A stretch of 35,976 bases of DNA from Halalkalirubrum salinum (GTDB taxonomy: Archaea > Halobacteriota > Halobacteria > Halobacteriales > Haloferacaceae): NCBI RefSeq assembly GCF_005543295.1, contig NZ_SRSG01000019.1, positions 1-35,976 of the forward strand, written 5' to 3'. This document shows, one piece after another, positions 7,665 to 15,750 of this stretch. Under the pieces are notes generated by a model, which saw nothing but the letters and a program-made list of their open reading frames with translations, did not search any database and was not told where the DNA came from. A program made the position numbers and the translations under genes. Position 1 is the first letter of the stretch, and each line of letters begins with the position of its first letter.

Positions 7665-9449
7665 TTAGGCCACCCCCAGAATAATTCCAATCACCCGAAG
7701 CAGCCCGCCCCATATAAACAGCGCAGCCACGAGCGTAGCAAGCGCACCGCCGACCGCTCGAATAATGCCACCGCTCGTCCGGCCTTCTTTGATCAGCATT
7801 GCAAACGTCGCCACACACGGAAAGTAGATGCTTACCATCACGACAGACATCACCGTCTGGAAGGGGCTCATCGAGACGGCACTCAACTGAGCGATGGCGA
7901 GATCTTTGCGCATGAACCCCGCGATCAACGCCGGCACTGTTTCTTCGGGAACGCCGAACCAGCCTGACAACACTGGCTGGAAGACGGTGGCCAGCCAGTC
8001 GACAGCCCCGCCGAGATACAGTAAGTTGACAATACCGACACCAGCAAGGACGAACGGAACCGCAGACATCATGAAACCACGGATCCGAACTGAGAGCTTC
8101 ATGATCACGTTAGCCAACCGTGGTCGTCGCAGTGGCGGGATATCGACGGCAACCTCTGGTGCGGAACCCGGGACGATTCGATTGAGGACCGCTCCAAATA
8201 CAAAAAATCCAACGAGCAGATACAACAAGATATAGCCCGCATACTGGGGGATGAGCGATAGCATGACCCCTAACTGGGCCCCGCAAGGAATGAACACCGA
8301 GAGCAGTGTCATCGTCAGGAAGCGCTGTTTGTTAGTTTCGAGTGTTCGCGTGGCGGCGACGCCCGGGACGTTACAGCCGAACGACAGCACCATCGGGACG
8401 ATAGCGTAGCCATGGAGGCCGATCCGGTGGAAAGCGGCGTCTAGCAACACCGCCAGCCGAGCTATGTATCCAGAGTCCTCTAGTAGTGCAAGGACGAGAT
8501 ACAGCGCGAGAATAGCCGGCAGGACAACGCCAACCGCGACAAACAGCCCGCTCGTAAGCACGCCGAAGGCCTCGAAACTATTGACCGCTGTCGGATCGCC
8601 GACCAGCAGGAAGTAGAGCCAGCTACCTTCGGCCGGGAACGCCGACTGAATCCACGGTAGCCAGTGATCGTCGAACAGTGGGACAAAGTAGCCATCAGTG
8701 AAAAAGCCCGCCACCGAACTAAAAAATGCCCACACACCGTAGAGGACGGCGATAGCGAATGGAAGACCTGTCTTTGGGGCGATCGTCAGTTGGCCGAGTT
8801 GATCCGACAACGAAGGATCAGTCTCCTGGTATGTCACCACTGACTCGACGATTGTATCGACGATGTCCCAGCGGGCGGCGGGCTCGTCACCGGTGATAAT
8901 ACTGTCGTCGTGGACCTTGCTTGGTAGGCGGTCAGTGATCGACGCCAGTGATGACGAGTTCGCCCGATCGAGAATCGACCGGAGGTCGTCGACACCATCT
9001 CCTTCAGTTGCCACTGTTTGGACAACCGGAACACCGAGTCGATCGGCCAACATATCGGCATCGATGTCAACGCCTTTTCGACGAGCCTCGTCCCACATGT
9101 TCAGTGCGATTACCACCTCGTAACCACGGTCGAGAATTTCGAGGACGAGGTTCAGTCCGCGTTCGATCCGAGTCGCATCGATGACACAGACAACAGTAGG
9201 ATTAACCTCCGATTCGAGGAACCCGATCGCGACCGACTCGGCCCGGTCTTTTGGCTCTAGAGAAAAGGTCCCCGGCACGTCAATGATCGGAACGGGTTCG
9301 TTATTAAGTCTGAGTTGGCTTTTGGTGTACTCAACAGTCGTTCCTGGGTAGTTTGATTCAGCGATACTCGCACCGGCGAGTCGGTTGAACAACGCACTTT
9401 TACCAACGTTGGGGTGACCCATCAACAGCACGGACGCCGATTGGCTCAT
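7665..9449 (-). CDS. feoB: ferrous iron transporter FeoB
   Basis: A 594-residue FeoB. The N-terminal G domain shows G1 GHPNVGKS (residues 11-18), G2 at YPGTTVE, G3 DVPG and G4 NMWD. A GDI-like linker follows, then a membrane domain of about eight or more helices with the conserved core cysteines in FGCNVPG and FIPCGAQ and the FMRKDLA segment. It moves Fe(II) across the cytoplasmic membrane using GTP. It is shorter than E. coli FeoB (about 770) but close to many archaeal forms. The start overlaps the feoA stop (ATGA). A DtxR-type box at the feoA start suggests iron-dependent repression of the operon. Confidence 0.97.
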   Translation of the reverse strand: MSQSASVLLMGHPNVGKSALFNRLAGASIAESNYPGTTVEYTKSQLRLNNEPVPIIDVPGTFSLEPKDRAESVAIGFLESEVNPTVVCVIDATRIERGLNLVLEILDRGYEVVIALNMWDEARRKGVDIDADMLADRLGVPVVQTVATEGDGVDDLRSILDRANSSSLASITDRLPSKVHDDSIITGDEPAARWDIVDTIVESVVTYQETDPSLSDQLGQLTIAPKTGLPFAIAVLYGVWAFFSSVAGFFTDGYFVPLFDDHWLPWIQSAFPAEGSWLYFLLVGDPTAVNSFEAFGVLTSGLFVAVGVVLPAILALYLVLALLEDSGYIARLAVLLDAAFHRIGLHGYAIVPMVLSFGCNVPGVAATRTLETNKQRFLTMTLLSVFIPCGAQLGVMLSLIPQYAGYILLYLLVGFFVFGAVLNRIVPGSAPEVAVDIPPLRRPRLANVIMKLSVRIRGFMMSAVPFVLAGVGIVNLLYLGGAVDWLATVFQPVLSGWFGVPEETVPALIAGFMRKDLAIAQLSAVSMSPFQTVMSVVMVSIYFPCVATFAMLIKEGRTSGGIIRAVGGALATLVAALFIWGGLLRVIGIILGVA

Positions 9450-9766
9450 TGCTCAGTGGTAACTTCCAATTGGCGGGCGTGCGAGCGACTCAGTGAAACG
9501 GTCGATCGGCCGACTGAGACAACTACCGGACCATCAAATGGGTGTTTCGTACAGACCGTGATCCGCTTTCCTGGTCGGACCCCCATCGAGTGGAGATTCG
9601 GGCGACCGCACTCAACACATTCGATTGTCCCTGTCTCACCACACTCCAAGTCGCTGAGTCGCTTGCACTGCCTGCGGTTACCCTTACGTCTACACCCTCG
9701 TCGACAGCTCACTCCGTTGGCCCCAACTGAGGACTGACTCTCCGCTTTGGATTTGTTGTCGCTCAT
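9446..9766 (-). CDS. feoA: FeoA-domain protein with Cys-rich N-terminal extension
   Basis: A 106-residue protein. The C-terminal 70 residues form the SH3-like FeoA domain (LSDLECGETGTIECVECG, then HSMGVRPGKRITVCTKHPF and VVSVGRSTVSLSRSHA), which works with FeoB. The N-terminal 35 residues are unusual: basic and cysteine-containing (SCRRGCRRKGNRRQC), with Cys21, 25, 34, 42, 50 and 53 forming a possible metal-binding cluster. It is first gene of the feo operon. Its start codon immediately abuts a TTAGG-N4-CCTAA palindrome. FeoA function is well established; a metal-sensing role for the extension is inference. Confidence 0.92.
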   Translation of the reverse strand: MSDNKSKAESQSSVGANGVSCRRGCRRKGNRRQCKRLSDLECGETGTIECVECGRPNLHSMGVRPGKRITVCTKHPFDGPVVVSVGRSTVSLSRSHARQLEVTTEQ

Positions 9767-9780
9767 TTAGGCTCACCTAA
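9767..9780. promoter_or_regulatory. DtxR/IdeR-type operator at the feoA start
   Basis: TTAGGCTCACCTAA is a perfect TTAGG-N4-CCTAA inverted repeat matching the half-sites of DtxR/IdeR iron boxes. It touches the feoA ATG (9766-9764), so with a leaderless or short-leader transcript it would cover the transcription start. A DtxR/MntR-family regulator is encoded at 17336-17806, though any DtxR paralogue elsewhere could be the binder. Confidence 0.65.
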
Positions 9781-10184
9781 TTCTGTGATATCTAAGATTT
9801 GGATGTATCCCCACCTAATAATTTGGTCCATTACCAGAATTTGAGAATCACTGGTCTGCATATCACTAATATTTGTCATGTATTCATTATGTAAATAAAT
9901 CGATGACTGTTGCTTATGGGTTGAGCTGTGGGTCAAAGTAGCGAGGCGTTCGAAAAGGCCGAAAGTAGCTCGTGGTCGTTCCATATTCTTACAAGAAGGC
10001 AATCCAATAACGATTATTATGATGGCAATTTAACCGAACAGAGAGTTGGTTTTGATTCAAATATGATTACTATTCGTCACTTCTTGTCCATTTCAGCCGC
10101 CGGGCCGCCGAGGCCGACCCCCTGAACGACTACGCCGTCAAGGTCGACCAGACGAGTGAGGAATGGCCGGTAGCCAGTAACCGA
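9781..10184. other. intergenic region with a possible coding remnant
   Basis: About 400 bp between feoA and the torD-like gene. The left part is AT-rich with no gene. From about 10054 a plus-strand frame without a start reads on as RRAAEADPLNDYAVKVDQTSEEWPVA near 10096-10170 (given here in two overlapping ideas: RRAAEADPLNDY and AVKVDQTSEEWPV). The composition is typical of a haloarchaeal protein end. It may be a decayed gene fragment; I cannot name the family. Confidence 0.35.
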
Positions 10185-10745
10185 TCACAGAAGATCGTCG
10201 GCAGCGGCGGTCGTCAGTCGGTCGAGCGTCTGGACAGCCCAGTGGTAGAACGGGGCGTCGGCGGTCTCCTCAACCCGATTACGGAACGCCGGAATCCAGT
10301 CGAAGTGGGCCGTATGGAAGGCGGCATACTCCTCGCGGTTGCCCGCCTCCAGTAGCAGGCTGGCGTACTCCAACAGCAGCGAGACGTGATCAGCCGGGTA
10401 GGCCGCTGGAACCTCGGCGTCGAGGGCGTCGTACCGCTGCTGCATGTCGCTGGCGGGCGGCCCCGAGAGGATGCCCCGTTTCTCGCCGTCCCACCACGCC
10501 TCGTAGGCGGACTCCGCGGGTGGAGCGTACTCGCCGTCGAATGCCTCGAACGTCCGGAGATACGCCTCCCGTGGCGGCTCCTCGAAGGCCGGCGGCGACT
10601 CAATGCCGTCGACGCCGAGGTTGGCGGCGCACTCCTGGATCGTCGCCGCGAGTGTGCCGTCGTCGACGGCCTCAAAGAAGGCGTCGTCGGGGTGTTGGAA
10701 ACACGATGCGAGCACCGCATAGCAGTCGGCGTAAGTATCGTTCAT
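10185..10745 (-). CDS. TorD/DmsD-family molybdoenzyme chaperone
   Basis: A 186-residue helical protein of the TorD/DmsD redox-enzyme maturation family. Recognisable parts are the N-terminal ADCYAVLASCFQHPDDAFFEAV, a central acidic helix region, and the PADHVSLLLEYASLLLEAG segment that corresponds to the family's P-x-D-H-x2-x3-L-x3 motif. The ATG at 10745 is preferred because the 14 upstream residues (from 10787) do not match the family and run back toward the psrC-like gene. It is last in the molybdoenzyme operon. Such chaperones bind the Tat signal of the catalytic subunit and help cofactor insertion before export, here most likely for the protein at 12452-14791. Confidence 0.9.
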   Translation of the reverse strand: MNDTYADCYAVLASCFQHPDDAFFEAVDDGTLAATIQECAANLGVDGIESPPAFEEPPREAYLRTFEAFDGEYAPPAESAYEAWWDGEKRGILSGPPASDMQQRYDALDAEVPAAYPADHVSLLLEYASLLLEAGNREEYAAFHTAHFDWIPAFRNRVEETADAPFYHWAVQTLDRLTTAAADDLL

Positions 10746-10803
10746 CGGTGAAACCGTATGGTAGCTGTGAGCGTTTCTGCGACACATAAACTGTGTGGTT
10801 GGG

Positions 10804-11841
10804 CTACGTGACGATGATCGGCTGCTGAACCGCGGTGAAGATCAACAGGAGCCGCAGCAGGAACGAGCCGGTGATCACCAGCCCGAACTTCGCGGTCGTC
10901 ACGCGCTTGCTCGCCAGCGCGCTCTCGCTCCCGAGGAGCTGCTGGGCTGCCGAGATCACAAGCGGGAGCAACAGCCCCGCGCTGATCATCCCGACCAACA
11001 GCAGCAGGCCGGTCCCGCTGGTGAGCCCATCAAGCGTGCGGGCTGCACCATAGCCGCCGGTCGTGAGCGTGTACAGCAGCGCCGCCAGCACCAGCGCTTC
11101 GGCGACGATCACGGCGTCGTCAAGCAGGCCGAATCGGTGGACGAGGTGGCTATCGAGATCGTTCTGCCAGTAGGTGACCGCGACCACCATGGCGATCCCA
11201 GCCGAAAAGCCACTGGCGACGAACAACGGCGGAAGCAGGGTTTCGTTCCACAGCGGCACCATCCAGCTAACCGCGCTCAACAGTAGGGCGGTGTAGACCA
11301 CCAGCATGACCGCCAGCGCGACGCCGCCGACCTGCACCAATCGCCGGAGCAACCCAGTCGGTCGGGTGCGATCCGCCCCCCAGTCAAGAAGATCGATCCC
11401 CCAGTCGACCAGAAGGTTGTTGCCTAGCCGATCGACGACGTGCCGCGGCAGACCGCTGGGGTCCTCGGCGGCCTCGGCTCCGAAGGTCGCCCAGATCATC
11501 CGCGCCATGACGACGAGGCTGAAGGTGACGACCACCCAGGTGCCGATAGCCATCCAGGACGTCCAGTTGGTGAACTTCACCGGGAACATGAACGCCCGGA
11601 GAAACGGCCCCGAGAGGTGTGCCAGCAGCGTCCAGGAGCCGACAACGATCGTTCCGAACGAGAGCGTCCACCCCCAGCGGGTGATAAAGTCGTAGCCCTC
11701 GTGGTCGCTGCGCTCACCGAACCACTCGGCGATCGATGCGACGAGGAACGCGCCCCCGGAGATCCCCCCGAGGAAGAGGTAGATGGCCACGAAGACGTCC
11801 CAGTGGCCGACTCCTCCCCACCAGAGTCCGAATGATGTCAT
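10804..11841 (-). CDS. NrfD/PsrC-type membrane subunit
   Basis: A 345-residue integral membrane protein of the NrfD/PsrC family with about eight to ten hydrophobic helices. It starts GLWWGGVGHWDVFVAIYLFLGGISGG, the typical first helix of PsrC-like quinol-interacting subunits. It anchors the Mo and Fe-S subunits on the outer face of the membrane and exchanges electrons with menaquinone. The start lies 6 bp after the Fe-S subunit stop. The chaperone gene follows after about 58 bp. Whether it is proton-translocating like some PsrC proteins cannot be told from sequence by eye. Confidence 0.92.
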   Translation of the reverse strand: MTSFGLWWGGVGHWDVFVAIYLFLGGISGGAFLVASIAEWFGERSDHEGYDFITRWGWTLSFGTIVVGSWTLLAHLSGPFLRAFMFPVKFTNWTSWMAIGTWVVVTFSLVVMARMIWATFGAEAAEDPSGLPRHVVDRLGNNLLVDWGIDLLDWGADRTRPTGLLRRLVQVGGVALAVMLVVYTALLLSAVSWMVPLWNETLLPPLFVASGFSAGIAMVVAVTYWQNDLDSHLVHRFGLLDDAVIVAEALVLAALLYTLTTGGYGAARTLDGLTSGTGLLLLVGMISAGLLLPLVISAAQQLLGSESALASKRVTTAKFGLVITGSFLLRLLLIFTAVQQPIIVT

Positions 11842-11847
11842 CGTTGA

Positions 11848-12450
11848 TCACGCCTCGTATGGGAACGCGTTGGTGTCCTCTCTGTTCGCCTCAACGATCA
11901 CGTTGGCTGGCTCCTGTTCGAACTGCTCGACGGCCTTTGTCGAGGCCTTCTCCTTCAGCTCGCTGACCGGTCCAGCCTCGATCGCGCCGCCGACACAGTT
12001 GTCGACACACGCGGGTTGGGCACCGCCGTCTTCCTGCTCCTCGCGGGGCGGCATCCCGTAGCCGCCGCCGGGCCCCTCGCCGATACAGAGGTTGCATTTC
12101 GACATGATGCCACCGTCGTCGTAAGTCGGCGCGCCGTACGGGCAGGCCCACCCACAGTAGTGACAGCCGATACAACTGTCGCGGTCGACGACCACGATAC
12201 CGTCTTCTTCGCGTTTCTGGATCGAGTTGCACGGACAGACCTTCTCGCAGGGCGCATCCGAGCAGTGCATACACGACATTGAGATAGGCAGCGAGCTCAC
12301 GTCGGGGAACTCGCCGGTCGTGACGTTCTTGACCGTTCGCCACTCGTCCTGTTCGGGGTCGCGGCCGTGTCGCTGTTTACAGGACACCGAGCAGGCATGG
12401 CAGCCGATACATTTGTCCGAGTCGAAGTAGAATCCCCACTGTTCACCCAT
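11848..12450 (-). CDS. four-cluster [4Fe-4S] ferredoxin subunit (PsrB/DmsB-like)
   Basis: A 200-residue electron-transfer subunit with four cysteine groups: CIGCHACSVSC (Cys14, 17, 20, 24), CMHCSDAPCEKVC, CIGCHYCGWAC, and CNLC paired with a later CVDNC. This is the PsrB/DmsB/TtrB arrangement for four [4Fe-4S] clusters linking the Mo subunit to the membrane subunit. The start was chosen as ATG 12450: a strong GGAGGTG lies 6-7 nt upstream, and an in-frame GTG at 12459 overlaps that ribosome-binding site. The catalytic gene's TGA (12454-12452) is one base upstream of the ATG. No signal peptide, so it is exported with its Tat-bearing partner. Confidence 0.95.
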   Translation of the reverse strand: MGEQWGFYFDSDKCIGCHACSVSCKQRHGRDPEQDEWRTVKNVTTGEFPDVSSLPISMSCMHCSDAPCEKVCPCNSIQKREEDGIVVVDRDSCIGCHYCGWACPYGAPTYDDGGIMSKCNLCIGEGPGGGYGMPPREEQEDGGAQPACVDNCVGGAIEAGPVSELKEKASTKAVEQFEQEPANVIVEANREDTNAFPYEA

Positions 12451-12451
12451 T

Positions 12452-14791
12452 TCACTCACCTCCGGTGACTTCGACGGCGAGATGTCTGTCGGGCTGTCCC
12501 GTGATCGGGTCCATCTGGGTGTCGTGGAGTATCATGGTGTTCATCCCCTCGTAGTCCTGCTGGGTCGAGCCCTCGCCGAAGCCGTACTCGCTGGTCACAA
12601 CACCAGGTTTGATCAGCTCGGTGACGTGGGCCATCAGTTCACCGCTTCCGGTCTTTGACTCAACCGTCACTATATCGCCCATCTCGATGTCGCGCGCTTC
12701 GGCGTCGATCGGGTTAATATGGAGGTAGTTTCCGCGGTAGTCTTTCTCCTCTAGGTCGTTCTTGCGGGCGAACTGTTCAAGCAGCCGATCGATCCCCTGG
12801 TCACTGCCGTGTGAGAAGAACACTGACCGGATGTCGTAGAACTCCAGTGGGTACTCCTCGCTGAGTTCGTCGCCGTAGGTGCCCGGTGGGTGCCACTCGG
12901 GTGCGGTTCCCATCCCGGCCTCCTCGGCAGCCTTGGTAAACGGTCCGACTTGGTCAAGGTCGAATTTGAACGCCGGACCGTCGCTGTCGCGCCACTGCTC
13001 GTAGCCGTATTCGCCGACCAGTTCGTAGTTTGCCTCGCCGCTTGACAGTTCCTCGAGGGTGAGATCGACCTTCGACAGCTGGTCGTCGATGAATTCCTCG
13101 TGGTCTTCCCATGGGAAGTACTCGCCCCAACCCATCGCCTCGGCAATGCCGGTCAGGATCTCCCAGTCCGGCTTTGTGTTAAACTGCGGTTCGACAGCGG
13201 CTTTTCCGCCGACGACCCACTGTTTGTCGCTGTAGGAGCTCCACGAGCCTGTGCCGATCGTGTCCTTTTCGAGTTGAGTCGCGTCCGCGAACACCACGTC
13301 GGCGTTGCGGGTGATACCGTTCCAGTAGGCGTCGACGGCGATCACGAGCTCCATCTCGTCGAGGGCTTTGAGCCACGCCTCGGCGTTGCCGTCTTTCAGT
13401 GGCATGTCGTGGTGGCAGTACATCCCGTTGATGTGGCCGTTTTCGACCATTTCCGGGACAAGGTTGTGGGCGATCCCCGTGATGTGGCGGGCAGGATTAT
13501 CGCTGTATTCGTCGTATTTACGAAACGCCGGCGTTTTGCCCTCTGCATTGTTTGGTAGGTCGACGCCGATGGTCGTCTCTGTGGCTTTATCATCTGGCGT
13601 CCATTCGCAGACCTCGAAGGGGTCGGCGATCGGCGAAGACTTCCAAAATCTGAGGCCACCGGGGCGGTCAATATTGCCGACCAGCCCGTTGAGCGCGTTG
13701 ATATTCTGGGTTGTCTTCCAGCTGTTGCCTGTCTGGGCGGTTCCCGCCCAGACCGAGATGCCCGCCTGCGGGGCAGCCTCGGCGAAGCCACGAGCGATAT
13801 CACGGATCGCATCGGCGTCGAGATCGGTTATCTCAGCAGCCCATTCCGGTGTTCGATCCGCAACAGCCTCCTGATAGGCCTCAAAGCCATAGGTGTGGTT
13901 TTCGACGAACTCGGCGTCGTACAACTCCTCTTCAATGATGACGTTGGCCATCGCCAGCGCGAGCGCGCCGTCGGTCCGGGGCTTAATCGGCAGCCACATG
14001 TCGGACTTCTCGGCGGTCTCGGTGTACTGCGGGTCGATGGTGACCAGCGTCGCGTTGTTCTCCTCGATGGCTTTCAGTATGCCTTTGGCCTCGAACTGGC
14101 CGGCGAAGGACTCCAGCGGGTTGCGGCCCCACATGATGAGGTACTCCGAGTTCTGGTAGTCTGGGATCCGGTTGTTCGAACCGATTCCCATCATGCTGCC
14201 AGAGACGAACGTCGCACCCGCACAGACGTGGACGCCACGGCCGATTCGCTCGGGCGTACCGTAGAGGTCACGCCAGATTGTTCGGAAAATCGGCGTCTCA
14301 GCCCAACTACCGGCATCGAGGAACGTCTCAGCGCCGTATTCCTCGTCGAACGCTTCGAGTCGCTCGGCGGTGTACTCAAATGCTTCCTCCCACGTGGCCT
14401 CTCGGAGTTCGCCGTCGACGCGGATGTAGGGTTGTTTGATTCGCTCTGGGTCGTGGGTCTTGTCGAGTTGGCCCAACCCCTTTGGACACAGCGTCCCCTC
14501 AGTTCCGGGGCCTGCGCTCCCCCGTGGATTTCCATCGACACCGGTAATGCCGACGACGGTGCCGTCGTCTGTGACTTTCACCTCTTGGGCACAGTTGTGA
14601 CAGCACATCCAACAGTTGCCGAACGCAGTATTGGCGTCAGCTACGGGCGTTGCTGTTCGGTCGGTAGTGCCGATGCCAAGCTCTGCCGCCGTGTCGGATA
14701 CACAGCCGCCGAGTGCAGCCATCGTCGCCGCACCCACACCGGCTTTCAGCAGCGATCGACGTGTCAGGCAGTTCTCTGAGCGGCTACTCAT
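12452..14791 (-). CDS. molybdopterin oxidoreductase, polysulfide/thiosulfate reductase-like (PsrA/PhsA type)
   Basis: A 779-residue catalytic subunit of the DMSO-reductase superfamily. The N-terminus has a Tat motif TRRSLLKAG (residues 10-18) and a lipobox-like ALGGC with Cys30, suggesting a Tat lipoprotein on the outer membrane face. A [4Fe-4S] motif follows at Cys60, Cys63, Cys67 and Cys102 (LCPKG). The likely Mo ligand is Cys190 in GRGVHVCAGATF, a cysteine as in PsrA/PhsA rather than the serine of DMSO reductase. Later parts include the MGD-binding blocks (LIMWGRNPLES, VTIDPQ) and the C-terminal pterin domain (LHINPIDAEARDIEMGDIVTV). Substrate is not fixed by sequence. Polysulfide, thiosulfate or tetrathionate is inferred from the Cys ligand and from tusA, DsrE2 and CoA-disulfide reductase nearby. 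Confidence 0.92.
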   Translation of the reverse strand: MSSRSENCLTRRSLLKAGVGAATMAALGGCVSDTAAELGIGTTDRTATPVADANTAFGNCWMCCHNCAQEVKVTDDGTVVGITGVDGNPRGSAGPGTEGTLCPKGLGQLDKTHDPERIKQPYIRVDGELREATWEEAFEYTAERLEAFDEEYGAETFLDAGSWAETPIFRTIWRDLYGTPERIGRGVHVCAGATFVSGSMMGIGSNNRIPDYQNSEYLIMWGRNPLESFAGQFEAKGILKAIEENNATLVTIDPQYTETAEKSDMWLPIKPRTDGALALAMANVIIEEELYDAEFVENHTYGFEAYQEAVADRTPEWAAEITDLDADAIRDIARGFAEAAPQAGISVWAGTAQTGNSWKTTQNINALNGLVGNIDRPGGLRFWKSSPIADPFEVCEWTPDDKATETTIGVDLPNNAEGKTPAFRKYDEYSDNPARHITGIAHNLVPEMVENGHINGMYCHHDMPLKDGNAEAWLKALDEMELVIAVDAYWNGITRNADVVFADATQLEKDTIGTGSWSSYSDKQWVVGGKAAVEPQFNTKPDWEILTGIAEAMGWGEYFPWEDHEEFIDDQLSKVDLTLEELSSGEANYELVGEYGYEQWRDSDGPAFKFDLDQVGPFTKAAEEAGMGTAPEWHPPGTYGDELSEEYPLEFYDIRSVFFSHGSDQGIDRLLEQFARKNDLEEKDYRGNYLHINPIDAEARDIEMGDIVTVESKTGSGELMAHVTELIKPGVVTSEYGFGEGSTQQDYEGMNTMILHDTQMDPITGQPDRHLAVEVTGGE

Positions 14792-15044
14792 CGCGCATCA
14801 CCGCCGCCGGGCTGTAGTCATCGCCAAACTCTACGAGAAGTTCCTCTTCGTACTTTTCGTGAAATTCTCGTTCGTCTAATTCGCCGTTAGCGACGCGCAT
14901 GGCGTCGATACCCATGCGCCGACCGAGCTCTTGATCGTACTCGCTGTCGTCGGGGGCGTCGGCTAGGTCGTCAACGAGTTCGAGCGGATTCAGTCCGGCC
15001 TCGTCTCGAATCTGCCTTCCCGATTGATCGGTTGGGTTGCTCAT
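14784..15044 (-). CDS. small protein resembling the haloarchaeal '4Fe-4S ferredoxin N-terminal' domain
   Basis: An 86-residue acidic protein without cysteines. The segment EYDQELGRRMGIDAMRVANGELDEREFHEKYEE is split here as DQELGRRMGIDAMRV and NGELDEREFHEKYEE. It resembles the N-terminal domain seen on haloarchaeal ferredoxin subunits of molybdoenzymes (pattern DTELGxEMAxDAMRLxxGExxExEFHEKYH). Here it is a separate first gene, overlapping the catalytic gene by 8 bp. ATG 15044 is preferred over an upstream TTG at 15086. A TATA-like TATATAAAAC lies about 55 bp upstream and a second ATATAAAT touches the start. It probably assists assembly of the reductase; that is inference. Confidence 0.75.
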   Translation of the reverse strand: MSNPTDQSGRQIRDEAGLNPLELVDDLADAPDDSEYDQELGRRMGIDAMRVANGELDEREFHEKYEEELLVEFGDDYSPAAVMRDE

Positions 15045-15327
15045 ATTTATATGCTCACGCTGTACTCCCGTAGCGGTAACTCTCAACGGATGAAGGTTTT
15101 ATATACTATACCGTGTTTACCGGGATAGACACAGCCGATCGCGCTCTCCGCAACCATCATATGTTAGTGCGTCTTGACTGCCTGCCGACTGGCTATTCCT
15201 CTCAGCACTCGAATTAAAATCGCTTGTGGAACGGTGCGACCGAACACGGCGTGCTGGTTCGTTCAGCGTGATAGCTCGCTTAATTACGAATCATACTTAA
15301 AACCTTATCCAGTTGAGCAGTAAGACA
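15045..15327. other. divergent promoter region between the reductase operon and the 15328 gene
   Basis: About 280 bp separating divergent transcription units. On the minus strand a TATA-like TATATAAAAC lies near 15098-15107 for the reductase operon. On the plus strand CTTAAAAC (about 15296-15303) lies about 26 bp before the ATG at 15328, fitting a leaderless transcript. I see no CGAA-N4-TTCG site here, unlike nosD, and no additional gene. Confidence 0.5.
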
Positions 15328-15750
15328 ATGATCAATGAATACATTGCGTTAATTATGACACCGATGCACTCGACGCCTTACAACTACGAGATCGAGTTCG
15401 ACGTGATCGGAACCTGTCGACAAGCGTATGAACAGTGGCTGGCTGAAAACAGTATGGAATGGTTCACCCATGAAGCCGTCGCCACATTTGATGTTTGGAA
15501 GAACGACAAAGGAATGTCTCCGGAAATGAAGTTTATCTTTGGCTTTGAGTCGCTGGAGGCATGGGCGCAGTTCGTCAACAGTGAATGTCACTTGGCGGCC
15601 AAAGACAAGCTCAAACAGGTTGTCACAGAGCTCAACGGAACCCTGTGGGAGCGTGGCAGCATCCGGCTCGACGTAATCGAAGCAGACCAGGAACTGCCAG
15701 CCGCGATTGACTGCAATCACTTCGCCGCGAAGACGGAGGAATCGCTGTGA
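15328..15750 (+). CDS. unknown protein coupled to Mrp ATPase, possible dimeric alpha/beta-barrel fold
   Basis: A 140-residue protein that I do not assign to a named family. Alternating strands and helices (YNYEIEFDVIGTCRQAYEQWL, MKFIFGFESLEAWAQFV, LWERGSIRLDVIEAD) look like a ferredoxin-like or dimeric alpha/beta-barrel fold. Cysteines are few and unclustered. ATG 15328 sits about 26 bp after a TATA-like box, so it fits a leaderless start; ATG 15355 is an alternative. Its stop overlaps the GTG start of the Mrp-type gene (GTGA), so the two are translationally coupled. It is divergent from the molybdoenzyme operon. Confidence 0.7.
   Translation: MINEYIALIMTPMHSTPYNYEIEFDVIGTCRQAYEQWLAENSMEWFTHEAVATFDVWKNDKGMSPEMKFIFGFESLEAWAQFVNSECHLAAKDKLKQVVTELNGTLWERGSIRLDVIEADQELPAAIDCNHFAAKTEESL

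Noticed and set aside
9763-10125. Two short open frames in the spacer upstream of feoA
   Set aside because: Low-quality composition, no start signals, and one overlaps the iron box.
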